DNA of 64,000 nucleotides from positions 2,410,501 to 2,474,500 of the forward strand of contig CM057476.1 of assembly GCA_030035585.1 (NCBI GenBank). The letters are read 5' to 3'. The position numbers were made by a program, and so were the translations under genes. The stretch's first letter is position 1, and every line of letters begins with the position of its first letter. Source of the DNA: Dugong dugon. Taxonomy: Eukaryota > Chordata > Mammalia > Sirenia > Dugongidae. The notes beneath the pieces were generated by a model. The model worked only from the letters and a program-made list of their open reading frames with translations, did not search any database and was not told the DNA's origin. Shown here one piece after another: positions 36,264 to 47,332 of this stretch.

Positions 36264-36880
36264 CTAGCCATTTTTACATCTTATATTTTCTAAGTGAAGA
36301 GAACAAAAATATTTGATACACACATACAAGGAAGAAATACTCAACAACAGCATTCCTCGTTTCCGTGACTGGTCACATGTTGGTATCTGGTATTTAGAGC
36401 TACCTTCTTCCACCACCCATTCCATATTCCCTTTACCCTCAGCAAGCACCTCATCTGGTTGTGATTCTTTGCCTGGTGGGGTGACCCAGACCTTCATTCC
36501 TGAAGGATCTGGGACATTAGTAATGTCGGAATTGGATTGCTGTAGTTTTCCATTGACTTTAATCGTAGGGCATAGTATTAGTAAGAAACAGCCTAAGGGA
36601 TCTCCTGTATTCCAGACATACTCTTCTTTACTTCCATTATGTAATATTGATTCAATTTCCTCTTGGTAATCAGGATCAATCACACCAGCCAAAATGGTAA
36701 CTCTCTTCTTTGCCTGTTGATCCAGAGGCACGAGGAGCCCAGGGTGGCCAAGTGGCATTCTTAATTTCCAGTTCAGTGGAATCAGTGATGTGTCCCCAGA
36801 TGGGAGCATTCCTCCCTTTGGAATTAAGACCTCTATATCCGCAGAGCATAGGGTCACAAGGACAGGAAGCAAAAATTCTG
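36264..36880 (-). pseudogene. ERV-L dUTPase domain (endogenous retrovirus relic)
   Basis: A 202-codon open frame (36872 down to 36264) encodes a dUTPase-like domain, which ERV-L elements carry at the pol 3' end. Visible marks are PKGGMLPSGDTSLIPLNWKL near residue 18, the GVIDPDYQEE motif near 63-72 and a GMKVWVTPPGKES tail segment. The frame is intact across the domain, but the rest of pol is broken, so this is an isolated remnant. It is antisense to TMEM132D. Confidence 0.85.
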
Positions 36881-37700
36881 TGAGTGGGTGCCACTCCCAT
36901 TTCTACCCCTTGAATCCAGGCCGTGGGAGCACCATATGTGGGACACTGGTTTAGAGCATATACAGCCCCCTGGAGAACATTGCCTCAACCCTGCAAGGTG
37001 TTGCCATCTAGCTGGTGCCATAATTGTCAATTTAGAAGGCCGTTTCATTGTTCTGTCAAGCCAGCTGCTTCAGGATGATGGGGAACATGTAAGACCAGTG
37101 AATTCCATGAGCATGGGCCCATTGCCATACTTCATTTTCTGTGAAGTGAGTCCCTTGATCCAAGGTGATGCTGTGTGGGATACCATGATGGTGGACAAGG
37201 CATTCTGTGAGTCTGTGGATGGTAGTTCTGGCAGAAACATTGCTTGCAGGGAAGGCAGATCTGTATCTAGAATGTCTGTAAGAATGCCAGTAAGAATGAA
37301 ATGCTACCCTTTCCAGGATGGAAGTGGTCCAATGTAATCAACCTGCCACCAGGTTGCTGGCTTCTCGCCTCAAGGAATGGTGCCATATCGGGGACTCAGT
37401 ATTGATCTCTGCTGCTGGCAGATTGGGCATTCAGCAGTGGCTGTAGCCAAGTTGTTCTTGGTGAGTGAAAGTCAATGTTGCTGAGCCCATGCACAGCCTC
37501 CTTCCCTGCCACCATGGTCACTTTGTTCATGAGCCCATTGGGGAATGATGGGAGTGGCTGGAGAAAGAGGATGACTGATTTACACAGAATGTGTCATCCT
37601 ATCCACTTGATCATTAAAATCCTCCTCTGCTGAGGTCACCGTTTGGTAAGCATTCCCATGAGATACAAATACCTTCGCTTCTTTGGCCCATTCAGAGAGG
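36881..37700 (-). pseudogene. ERV-L integrase region (decayed)
   Basis: It lies between the dUTPase and RNase H remnants. Minus-strand fragments near 37080-37200 resemble an integrase core (around the segment encoding a HAHG-like run), with no long frame. Function is lost through multiple stops and shifts. Confidence 0.6.
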
Positions 37701-38640
37701 TCTGTCCACATACCTCTTCCCCATAGATGTTTGTCTCCAGTTTTTCGATCGTGTTCCTTCCAAGTCCCTGACTACCCAGCCAAACTGTTGGTCACAGCCC
37801 ATGAATCAGTATACAGTCACACATCTGGCCGTTTCTCCTTCCAAGCAAAGTGAACAACCAGGTGCACTGCTCGAAGTTCTGCCTATTGGGAGAATTTCTG
37901 TTCACTGCTGTCCTTCAGGGAGGTCCCAGAAAGGGGCTGTAGTGCTTCTGCTGTCCACTTGCGAGTGGTGCCTGCATAAGTCGCAGAACCATCTGTAAAC
38001 CAGGCACGAGTATTCTCTTTTTTCAGTCAACTGATCATAATGAACTCCCTGTGAGGCCATAGGTGCAGACTGGGAGATGGAAGGTAATGTGACAGGCGTG
38101 GAGTTCGTGGGCATTTGGACCACTTCTTCATGTAATTTACTTGTGCCTTCAGGTCCTGCTTGGGCTCTATCTCATATATACCACTTCCGTTTAACGATGG
38201 AGTGCTGCTGTGCACATCCAACTTTATGGCTTTATGGGTGAGACAACACCCAGTTCATGATGGGCAGCTCAGGCTGCATGGTGACTTGGTGGCCCATGGT
38301 TAAGCATTCAGTCTCTGTTAAGGCCTAGTAACAAGCCAAAAGCTGTTTCTTAAAAGGAGAGTAGTTATCTGCAGAGGATGGCAGGGCTTTGCTCCCAGAC
38401 CCTAAAGGTCTGTGCTGTGATTCACCAATAGTGGCCTACCAAAGACTCCAAACGGCATCTCTATCTGCCACTGACTCTTCAAGCACCATTGGATCAGCCA
38501 GATCATATGGCCCAAGTGGCCTAGCAACTTGCACGACAGCCTGAACCTGTTGCAGAGCCTTCTATTGTTCTGGGTCCCACTCAAAACTACCATCTGTTTG
38601 AGTCACTTGATAAATTGACTAGAGTAGCACACCCAAATAA
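37701..38640 (-). pseudogene. ERV-L RNase H / connection region (decayed)
   Basis: The minus frame 37902-38123 contains APMASQGVHYDQLTEK, typical of ERV-L pol between RT and RNase H. RNase H-like pieces lie near 37780-37900. The frame is broken by stops and shifts. Confidence 0.65.
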
Positions 38641-39330
38641 GGGATATTCTGCCTCCAAAGTCCACAGAGGCCGACCAGGAACTAGGCCTCCTTTTTAGAT
38701 ATGGAGAGGGCCAGATGCAATAACTTATCCTTCACTTTACAAGGAATATCTTGACATGCCCCACACACTGGACCCTTATTAAATTCACTGATGTGGGAGG
38801 CACCTGAATCTTTGTCAAATTAATTTCCCAACGTCTCACAAGCAAATGTCTTACCAATAAGTGTAGAGTCATTGATACTTCTTCTTTACTAGGTCCAGTC
38901 AGCATAGTGTCATCAATTTAATGGACCAGTGAGACTTCTAGAAGGGAAAGGCAATCAGGGTCCCTGCGAACCAAGTTATAACATAGGGCTGGAGAGTTGA
39001 TATACCCCTGAGATTGGACAGTGAAGGTGAATGCTGGCTTTGCCAGCTGAAAGCAAATTGCTTCTGGTGTTCCTTCAAAACGGGTATGGAGAAAAAGGCA
39101 TTAGCCAGATCAATAGCTGCATGCCGTGTACCAGGAGATGTATTACTCGGCTCAATCAATGAAACCACATCTGGAACAGCAGCTGCAGTTGGAGTCACCA
39201 CCTGCTTAGGTTTTTGATAGCAACTGTCATTCTCCATGATCTGCCTGTTTTTTGCACAAGCCAAATAAGTGAGTTGAATGGGGATGTGGTAGGAATCACC
39301 ACCCCTGCATCCTTCAAGTCCTTGATGGTG
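38641..39330 (-). pseudogene. ERV-L reverse transcriptase domain (decayed)
   Basis: The minus frame contains [20 protein letters not shown] (frame 38938-39264), an RT motif region. The catalytic I-D-D triplet is at 38909-38917, and a TAA stop at 38918-38920 occupies the codon before it. The frame also shifts relative to the upstream PR/RT frame near 39200. The enzyme cannot be functional. Confidence 0.85.
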
Positions 39331-39755
39331 GCAAGAATCTCTGCAGCCCCTCCAGGAATGTGGTATTGCTTTGGATTTACTATTTTCCTAGGTAGGAGCA
39401 GTTCTAATGGCTTCCACTTGGCATTTCCTACCATAATAGCCCCTACTCCACATGTCAGGGATCCACTGTGGGGGTTCTGCCAGTTGCTGAGTATATCTGT
39501 TCCAAGTATGCATTCTGGAACTGAGGAAACCACTGCAGGGTGGATTCGGGGACCCACTGGGAGGTGAACCTGGTATAAGACTCCATTAATAACTTGACTT
39601 CCACGTGCCCCCACTCTGACTGGTGGGCCACAGTGATGTTTTGGGTCTGCTGGAATTAGTGTCGGTTCAGAGCTGGTATCCAGTAATCCCCGAAAAGTCT
39701 GATTGTTTCCTTTTCCCCAATGATCAGTCACTCTCCTAAAAGGCAGTAGATCCAT
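39195..39755 (-). pseudogene. ERV-L protease and RT N-terminus
   Basis: A 186-codon open frame spans a retroviral-type aspartic protease followed by the start of RT (ATIKDLKDAGVVIPTTSPFN). The protease active-site triad reads D-T-S at about 39672-39680 where D-T-G is usual. A downstream flap/loop segment PECILGTDILSNWQNP is visible. Confidence 0.85.
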
Positions 39756-41300
39756 TTAGAGGAAGGCTGGGAGAAAGATTAATGGTATAAATTTTTGGAA
39801 GTGCAGTGGGTTCCTTTCTCAAGGGAACTTGGCCTCCCTCTCATTCAAGGGTTTGTGGGTCTGTTAAACGGCTCAAGTCTGGGAATTGACTGAGGGGCCG
39901 TGGCACTGTGTTCTGATGATTCAAGTTAGACTGCCATTCACTTGTCCTAGAATTCTTCTGCTTGTACAGATCAAGTAAATATTTAGTAGATGTCTGATCT
40001 GTTTCACTACTAGGGACACCATGACTAAGTAGCCAGTGCCATAAGTCCGTACGAGTCAGACTGTTTTGATTACTGCTTTGACTCTGCGTCCATTATGGTC
40101 ACCACGCCCACCTTGTCTTTGTCAGCTGAGGGTCACCACTTGGCCCCTACCACGAGGGGGTCCAGTTAGCTCTCTTGTAGCTAGTGTCTTTGTTGAGTCA
40201 GGGCAGGTCCCACCGTCAGATCCGACTTCCATAAAACAGCAATCACAGTAGTCTTCAAGGATGCCGGGGCTCCCTGCACAGATTTGTTCCTCGCCATTGT
40301 GACAAAAGGTGTGTCCTCTGGACACTGCATGTGTCGGTCTGTGGGTCTAACCTGATAAATCTGCTTTAACATGCCAATTTCCCTAAGCCTTTGGATACCT
40401 TCTTCTACAGTATAGCAAGGCAGGTCTGGTACTTCAGCTTGATTTAGTGTCGGCCATTGTGTGATCCATATAAACTATTAGATCATTTCCTGACCTTTTG
40501 AGCTGAAACGTTAAAAGAAGAATCTGTGCTTAGTGGGCCCATATCATCAATAAACTCAGACTGATCCAACTTTATGTTCCTTGCACCATTGTCCCACATC
40601 CTTGATAGCCATTCCCACACACATTTTTCTGGTTTGTGTTTGTACATATTAGAAAAGTCAAGCAGTTCTGTTGGAGTGTAGCATACTTACTCCTGGATGA
40701 CACTTTGTACTTCACCTTTTGGGGCTCACTGGGACTTAAGTCTAGTTATAGGTCTAGAAGCAGATATGTGTTCTGAGAACATTCTGCAACGTTTTGTAAA
40801 GCATCTCCTTCAGGTGTTGTCCCAGGCTATGACTCAGACGCCTTCTCAGGGGATTACTCAGACAAACGCTTTTCAGACACAGCTGGGTTAATCACATCAG
40901 GTGGGGGTGGAGGGGCTGATGGTTTTACTGAGGAGGGTGGCTTAGCAGACAAAGATGGAGTAACCTCTTCAGATGGGAGTAAAGGGGGCTGCTTCTGTTG
41001 GCAGAAGAGATTCAGCAGAATTTAGGGGCTCAGTGTCCCAGCTTTCTGATTATCATCATGCTCCATCCCCTGACATCACTCCAAATCCTTTAGTACTTAA
41101 GGACCCCGGCTTCTTATCTTTTGTTTATAACCTCCCCTTCCTTCTTCAGGGTCTCTCACTGTCTTCATTCCCTTTGGTAACATAATCAACACTCAGCATA
41201 CCTTTAGATGACTTGAACAGCCTATGAGTTCTGACAGAGCTGGTAAAACATGCAAGACCAGACTCCTGCCCATGATATTCTTCTGTTTAAAAATGTACCC
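39756..41300 (-). pseudogene. ERV-L gag-like region, strongly decayed
   Basis: By position this is gag of the antisense provirus, upstream of protease. Only short frames remain (60-67 codons). One (40122-40325) holds a cysteine cluster but no clear zinc knuckle. The 5' end and 5' LTR are not visible; the RTE copy follows at 41317. Confidence 0.5.
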
Positions 41301-41316
41301 AGCTTAATTTATTGGG

Positions 41317-41845
41317 TACAATTTTTCGTCTACTTTACCAAGCATGATGTCCTTCTCCAGGGACTGGTCCCTACTGATAACATGTCCAAAGTATGTGAGA
41401 CAAAGCCTCACCATCCTTGCTTCTAAAGGGCATTCTGGCTGTACTTCTCCCAAGACAGACTTGTTCCTTCTTCTGGCAGTCCAGGGTATGTTCAATATTC
41501 TTCTCCAACACCATGATTCAAAGGCATCAATTCTTCTTTGATCTTCCTTATTCATTGCCCAGATTTCACACGCATATGAGGCTATTGAAAACACCATGTT
41601 TTGGGTCAGGCGCACCTTCGTCCTTAAAATAACATCTTTGCTTTTTAACACTTTCAAGAGGTCTTTTGCAGCAGATTTGCCCAATGCAATGTGTCGTTTC
41701 ATTTCTTGACTGCTGCTTCCATGGGTGTTGACTGTGGATCCAAGTACAATGAAATCCTTGACATTTTCAGTATTTGCTCCGTTTAGCATGATGTTGCTTA
41801 TTGGTCCAGTTGTGAAGATTTTTGTTTTCTTTAGGTTGAGGTGTT
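41317..41845 (-). repeat. RTE (BovB-like) LINE, inverted 5' segment
   Basis: The minus frame 41304-41789 (161 codons) is the RTE ORF C-terminal region (VKDFIVLGSTVNTHG, then QRRIDAFESWCWRRILNIPW). Its 3'-most base adjoins the left flank. Its 5'-most end meets the plus-oriented RTE 3' end at about 41846. This inverted/direct layout is the signature of twin priming. Confidence 0.88.
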
Positions 41846-42025
41846 ATCAGTGAGAAAGAGGAAGACCCTTAATGAGATGGATTGACACAGTGGCTGCAAC
41901 AGTGGGCTCAAGCATAACAACGATTGTGAGGATGGCACAGGACTGGGCAGTGTTTCATTCTGTTGTACATGGGGTTGCTATGAGTCAGAATCGACTCGAT
42001 GGCATGTAACAACAACAAATAACAA
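41846..42025 (+). repeat. RTE LINE 3' end, direct segment of the twin-primed copy
   Basis: AGAAAGAGGAAGACCCTTAA, TGGATTGACACAGTGGCTGC and GGGGTTGCTATGAGTCAGAA, ending in AACAACAACAAATAACAAC. In an unrearranged RTE (compare 28600-28795) this directly follows the sequence at which the inverted segment stops. Confidence 0.88.
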
Positions 42026-42847
42026 CCTTTTTTTTTTGTGGAAATCCATTTTCAGTATAATATTGGGAACCTGTTGGGAGCCTCCATTTTGCCACTGACT
42101 GAAGTGCATCTTTTCCACAAAGTAAGACACACCAGTGACTTTTCAAGTTGCTGCTTTTTCTCTAAGAGTAATACCTTCTCCTGAACACGAATAGTGTTTT
42201 ACATGAGGCCTCTGTCCTCAGGCCATGAAATTTTACTTCTCTATTGTCTTTGCTAAGAGTATTATAAAACAATATTTATATTACTTTCTCAATATTTATC
42301 TTTTCTTCTCTGCCTCTTGCCAAAAGAAGTTTTTATTGACTCCTCACTCCAAAGAGGAGGAAACATCAGAAATACTTCCAAGATTTTTTAATAAAAGCCT
42401 CCAAATTCCATTTTTTTCCTTTGCTTTTGGAAAACGGTAAAGAAATATTGTGCAGACTCCTGCCAAATGTAAATATGTTTGTCTTTCCAGTATTTTCTGG
42501 CCTCCCGGCTTCCACAGGCTCATGCTTCAATTTGTGTTTTGGCGGTACTTTGAGGAGTTTTGCACCACTGTTTCAGAAGCGTGCCTGAAACAGAAACGAG
42601 TTTTGGTTCCTTATAGAGTTGGTTCAGGAGAATTAAATTATATGAAGTGGGAAGGATTGAAGTTCCCTCAGGACTTCTCAGTTGCAAATCTGGGTGGTTC
42701 TCTATCACAGAAAGAGTCATAAAATATTAGTTTTGCAGAGTTTTTTCAAAATATGCCAAACTAGATTAGAACCTGGAAGTTCTTAATTATTTGGCCATAA
42801 ATCTAAGGGTATTTCAGTGTCTACTATGTGTCTGTTACTGTGGATAA
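42026..42847. other. Unclassified
   Basis: Poly(T) at about 42029-42038. ORFs of 66-90 codons without recognisable domains. It could be further ERV-L 5' sequence, but I see no support. Confidence 0.35.
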
Positions 42848-43052
42848 AATATTAGTTGCTGTCAAGTCACTTCCAACCCATGATGACCCCGTGTGTTTCA
42901 GAGTAGAACTGTGCTCCACAGGGTTTTCAATAGCTGAGCTTTTGGAAGTAGATCACCAGGCCTTTCTTCCAAGGTGCTTTTGGGTGGACTCAAACCTCTG
43001 ACCTTTAATTAGCAGCCAGGCACATTATCCGTTTATACCACTCAGGGGCTCC
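42848..43052 (-). repeat. AfroSINE-B type
   Basis: GTTGCTGTCAAGTCACTTCC tail, GTAGATCACCAGGCCTTTCT, and a degraded head ACCACTCAGGGGCTCC. Confidence 0.8.
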
Positions 43053-44029
43053 ATGTAAAACACGCCTTATAAATATTACAAAGGTGTTCTAAAATGTATA
43101 CATATATCCTTTATGTAGTATAAAAGGTCTCTACACATAAAGATGCTTGTAGTAGTTGGAAAGTCTAGAAACCCTCACCAGTCTGTTTGCAAATGACTCA
43201 GCAAATAATGAAGTATTAAATTATTCCGAGTAGAATAGAGGTCAGTATTTTAAATAGAATACTAAAATGCAACACATTTCCCTTTTTTCCAAAAGAGCCT
43301 AAAGACCCTTTGCCTTCCACTTTCGATTTTCCATGAGCGCCACGTTTTACTGCCTTGTATCCTGTTTCATCTGGAGTATGCACTGGCTTCCCGCCCTTCT
43401 TCCCTGTTTATCAATCAGCTGCTGAGCCCTGTGAGGACTGCAGATCCCTTTGGAGACATGAGCTGCTCCCGGTGCTGATCCCAACCTCCCTCTGGTTCTG
43501 AGTTTCCTACCTAGATTAGGTTTGGGTCAGCTCTTCCTGGAGTGTTGGTGCTATTTTATGAGTCATAGCAATTTGCATCACCTAAGGTTGCCCCACCAAC
43601 CAAGCTGGGTGCACCACAGACAGGTGTGAGACAGAGTTGGGTTTGGGACCTACACCATGCCCATTTTTATGGAGAAAGTCTGGCAGATTCTCTGTAGGTA
43701 GCAGGTGCTGAACACACTAGTGTGTGCAGGGAAAGTATAGAGTGCAGTGGTTACAGGGTGTGGGCCATGGGGACAGGCTGCCTGTCTCTGCTAATTCTTC
43801 AGCCACACAGTAGGGACACAGCACATACCTCCTGTGGTGCTCAATGCCTGCAAACCAACAGACAGTTTCCTGAACCCAGTGAGTGCTCAGTAAGTGCTAG
43901 TTGTTGCACTTATCATTGTTATTTTTGTTGTTGTACCCAGGGGTCAATCGCTTTGTGTCTACGGTTTCATTCCAGAGCGTTCCAGAACTTTCCAAAATGG
44001 AGGATTCTTACCCTCTCTGAATAAACCTA
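43053..44029 (+). other. Mostly unclassified; MIR tail at about 43860-43945
   Basis: CCCAGTGAGTGCTCAGTAAG and TGCTAGTTGTTGCACTTATC look like a MIR 3' end with its trailing (ATT/GTT) run. Nothing else was recognised. Confidence 0.45.
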
Positions 44030-44233
44030 ATGTTGTTGTTAGGTGCTCAGTGGATTCCAACTTATGGCGGCCCCATGTGACAGAGTAGAGCTGCCCCATA
44101 GGTTTTCCTTGGCTGTAATCTTTACCGAAGCCGATCAGCTTGTCTTTCAACCGTGGAGCCGCTGGGTGGGTTCAAACTGCCAACCTTTTGGTTTCAGCTG
44201 AGCACTTAACCATTTGTACCACTGGGGCTCCTT
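44030..44233 (-). repeat. AfroSINE, long form
   Basis: TGTTGTTGTTAGGTGCTCAG tail, GGCTGTAATCTTTACCGAAG middle, GGGTTCAAACTGCCAACC, and head ACCACTGGGGCTCC. Confidence 0.85.
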
Positions 44234-45302
44234 CTGAACAAGACTTTTTTGAGATTTTTTCCCACATTCTTCTGATAAAAATTGCAGGACACCAAAAGAC
44301 ACAAAGTAGCTCCAAGGGTTTCAGCCTCCCTCTATTACCAAATCCCCTTCTTACTCTACTAAATGTGGTTCCAAGCCAGAGCCACCTGCTATCCACATGA
44401 CCTCTGAAGGTGGGGTTTCTCAATTGTCCAAAGGGTTCAAGAACTCTTGGCCTTGCCCACGTGGCCATGGGTGCGGAGAGACCTGGCAGGTCACTCTCCC
44501 AGGGAGGGCTGTGCTCCGAGCTCTCCCGCTGATGTTCTCAAGATGGCCACAGGGGTCCCCTGCCAGCATCTAGTCACACCCCCTTACCTCATTTCAGACT
44601 CTGATGGCAAACTTCTCCCCAGCCTTTCCCTTTTCTTTCTTTCTTTTTTAAATAGAAGCTGCAAACTCAGGCTAGGATGATTTCTAAGCAGAAAATTTCA
44701 CCCAGGCAGTGTGTAGACGCCATCACACGCCCTTGTCCCTTCTTCTGGATGTGTAAGGCTGCCTTTTGAAAAGCACCCAAAGATAGTGATTTTCCTAATT
44801 GGAGAATAATTGGCAGAGTCTGCTAATCCCACTTGATGTGTTCCTGTGAGAAGGCAAAGATGTTCAACACTGCATGATCAGATGGAGGAGGTTTTCCCCA
44901 AGGCGTCTCGTAATTGGAGGAAAGTGTTTTGGGGGGGGGAGTGGATATATTTGCTGATTTGGATTAAAAGTCTCTCTTCTCCTTTTGCTCGTTTACTTGG
45001 GTAGTCACAGATGGACTATGTGTTTCTTTGCTATCAATTATTCAGAATTAATTCTTGGTCACTCTGCCAGATACTGTGAGTTGCCTAGCCAATATCCATT
45101 TCCCCCTTGTTCCTTGCTAACAGAATCCTGGTTTCATTCATGGGGAACGTGTCCAGTTAAAAATGTGCACTTCCTGGACTCCTTTGTGGTTCGGGTGGGC
45201 TGTGTGATCCAGCCTGGTCTGCTGAGATGCAGGCAGACATCTTTGGATGAGGCTTGTTGGGATACTATTTTCCTGGTGAAACAGGAAAATTCAGCTAGGA
45301 CA
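44234..45302. other. Unclassified intronic sequence
   Basis: No gene or confident repeat. A G run occurs at 44931-44939. Confidence 0.4.
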
Positions 45303-45728
45303 TGCCTGTCTTAGTTACCTAGTCTGCCATAATAAAAATACCACAAATGGGTATCTTTAAACAACAGAAATTTATTTTCTTACGGTTAAGGAGGCTTAAA
45401 GTCCAAATTCAGAGCGCCGGTTCTAGGGGAAGGCTCTGTCTCTGTCGACTCTGGGGGAAAATCCTTGTCTCAGCTTCTCTAGTCCTGGTGTTCCTCGGTT
45501 CCTTGGTGATTTAAATGTGGCATCCATCTTTCCCCCATTTGTGCTTGCTTCCTTCTGTGCATAATCTACCCTTTTTATATTTCAAAAGTCACTAATGTGG
45601 CCTTGTTAACGTAACAGTGAAAACCCTATTTCTAAATGGAATTACATCCACAGGTAGGATTAGGATTAGGTAGGATTGGGTTAGGATTCCAACACATATT
45701 TTGAGGGGACACAGTTCAATCCGTAACA
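45303..45728 (-). mobile_element. MaLR-type LTR
   Basis: GTCTTAGTTACCTAGTCTGC, AACAACAGAAATTTATTTTC, AGGCTTAAAGTCCAAATTC, and terminal GGGGACACAGTTCAATCCGT. Positions 45655-45690 contain a degenerate (AGGATT)n. Confidence 0.75.
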
Positions 45729-46544
45729 ATGTCTTAACCACTGCGCCATCAGGGCTCCTGCTACCTTTGCCTTCCACCCTTCATCCATCTAGAATAGGGT
45801 CATAATGCTTGGGATGGAGAGTAAAACCTTAAGACAGAGACTGAAAGTTAAAATACAGATATGCTGGAGCAGGAAGGAGTAAGGAGCCTGGGTCCTTGAC
45901 AACTTCTTCAGTCCACTGCACCAGGATTAACTAGCTCGTCTACATCTGGATTTCTTTTCTATGAGAACAGTAAACCATTATTTTGTTAAACCATGTGTTT
46001 TAAACCTTTTACCTGCCTCCAAATGCCATTCTAGCTGTTAATGACTCACCTTTCTACCTGTCTTATTACATCAGCTAGTTTGAGCTTATTGGGCCAAAAA
46101 GAGTCAAGATTGTGGATTCTGTCCATATAGGCCATTGGCTTTGCTGAGTGACAGGATTGGCATGGTTGAGCCTGGCCAGGCCTTGTAAATGAATTCAGTA
46201 AGTGGAGGTGGACCAGGTGGCCAAGGGCTCCAGGAATGAGTGAGTCAACAAGAGTCTGTTGCCAGCGGACACAAGCTGAAGCTGGTTGTTGCTGTCTTCA
46301 CTATGCAAAAGACCTCTGGATTTGAATCCACAATTGGACATACACTCATGCTCTTTGTGGGGTTGAAGAGGAAAATTAATAACAGACATCTTACTTTGAT
46401 TTTAAGGTTTTTCTTATCCTCAAAATCAAATGTTAACCTAAAAAGTATGACCAAAGCTGCAAAAGTACTGATTTGATTTCCATCAGAAGCTGCTCTACAG
46501 CAATGCAAAATTGTCTTTTCCTGCTAGAAAAGGATCCATACCAT
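45729..46544. other. Unclassified
   Basis: A short AfroSINE-like head fragment (CTTAACCACTGCGCCATCAG, 45732-45751) directly follows the LTR. The remainder was not recognised. Confidence 0.4.
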
Positions 46545-46781
46545 ACCTATTGCTGTCAAGTCCATTCCAACTCATAGCGACCCTGTAGGACAGAGGAGAA
46601 CTGCCCCATAGCATTTCCAAGGCCGTAAATCTTTATGGAAGCAGACTGCCACATCTTTCTCCTACGGAGCAGCTGGTAGGTTCAAACCTCTGACCTTTTG
46701 GTTAAGCAGCTGGTGGGTTCAAGCCTTCAACCTTTTAGTTTGTATCCAAGCGGTTAACCACTGTACCACCTGGGCTCCTGC
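46545..46781 (-). repeat. AfroSINE, long form, with internal duplication
   Basis: CTATTGCTGTCAAGTCCATT tail to head CCACTGTACCACCTGGGCTC. The B-box segment is present twice: GCAGCTGGTAGGTTCAAACC at about 46669 and GCAGCTGGTGGGTTCAAGCC at about 46706. Confidence 0.85.
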
Positions 46782-47332
46782 TAGAAAAGGACAGTGGCAG
46801 TAGAACCATTACCTCCTGATTTAATGAGAAAGACTTCAGGCTCTGCTAATTTAAATCTCAAAAAGGTACGGCTGCAGGTGTGTGGAAGGCCACAGATCAT
46901 AATGTGACCTGATACCAGTTGATCTCATTAAAAGGGGGAGGGGAGAGTTCAATCAACCATGTTAAGATGAGCCAATGGTTGACCTTCTGTTCTTCTCCCT
47001 CCTCTTCTCTTTATCAGCCTCATTGTAACCAGCCTACTTTGAGCCATTTGCTTTGTTTTGGAATCAGAATGGTCTCCCTATATGCGTATAGAATAACTGC
47101 TCAGAATAAACCTTACGATCCAATTTCTTTGAGTTTTGATTAATTTTTAACAATGGAATTTATGACGTGGTTCACAAAAAAATAAAAAGGCTCAAACTTA
47201 TATTTAGCTCATCCAAATTGTGTTTAATCATGTGTCCTGCCTGGATAGCTAACTCTGTCTACTCTTATCCAACCAAGATACATCCCCACCCAAACTTCTA
47301 CTACATTTTCAGTCTGGTGTTAGTTTCCGAGG
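46782..47332 (+). other. Unclassified; possible LTR 3' end near 46790-47155
   Basis: GCTCAGAATAAACCTTACGA near 47100 looks like an LTR polyadenylation region in plus orientation, followed by TTGAGTTTTGATTAAT. The rest is unclassified. Confidence 0.3.

Noticed and set aside
36264-39755. Functional retroviral polyprotein
   Set aside because: A stop lies immediately before the RT catalytic aspartates, the protease triad is altered and the frame shifts repeatedly.
41304-41789. 161-codon minus ORF as a host gene
   Set aside because: It is the RTE ORF C-terminal region (QRRIDAFESWCWRR-type motif), part of a dead LINE.
46915-47155. Definite plus-strand LTR
   Set aside because: Only the AATAAA region looks LTR-like; no ends or duplication found, so left as low-confidence.
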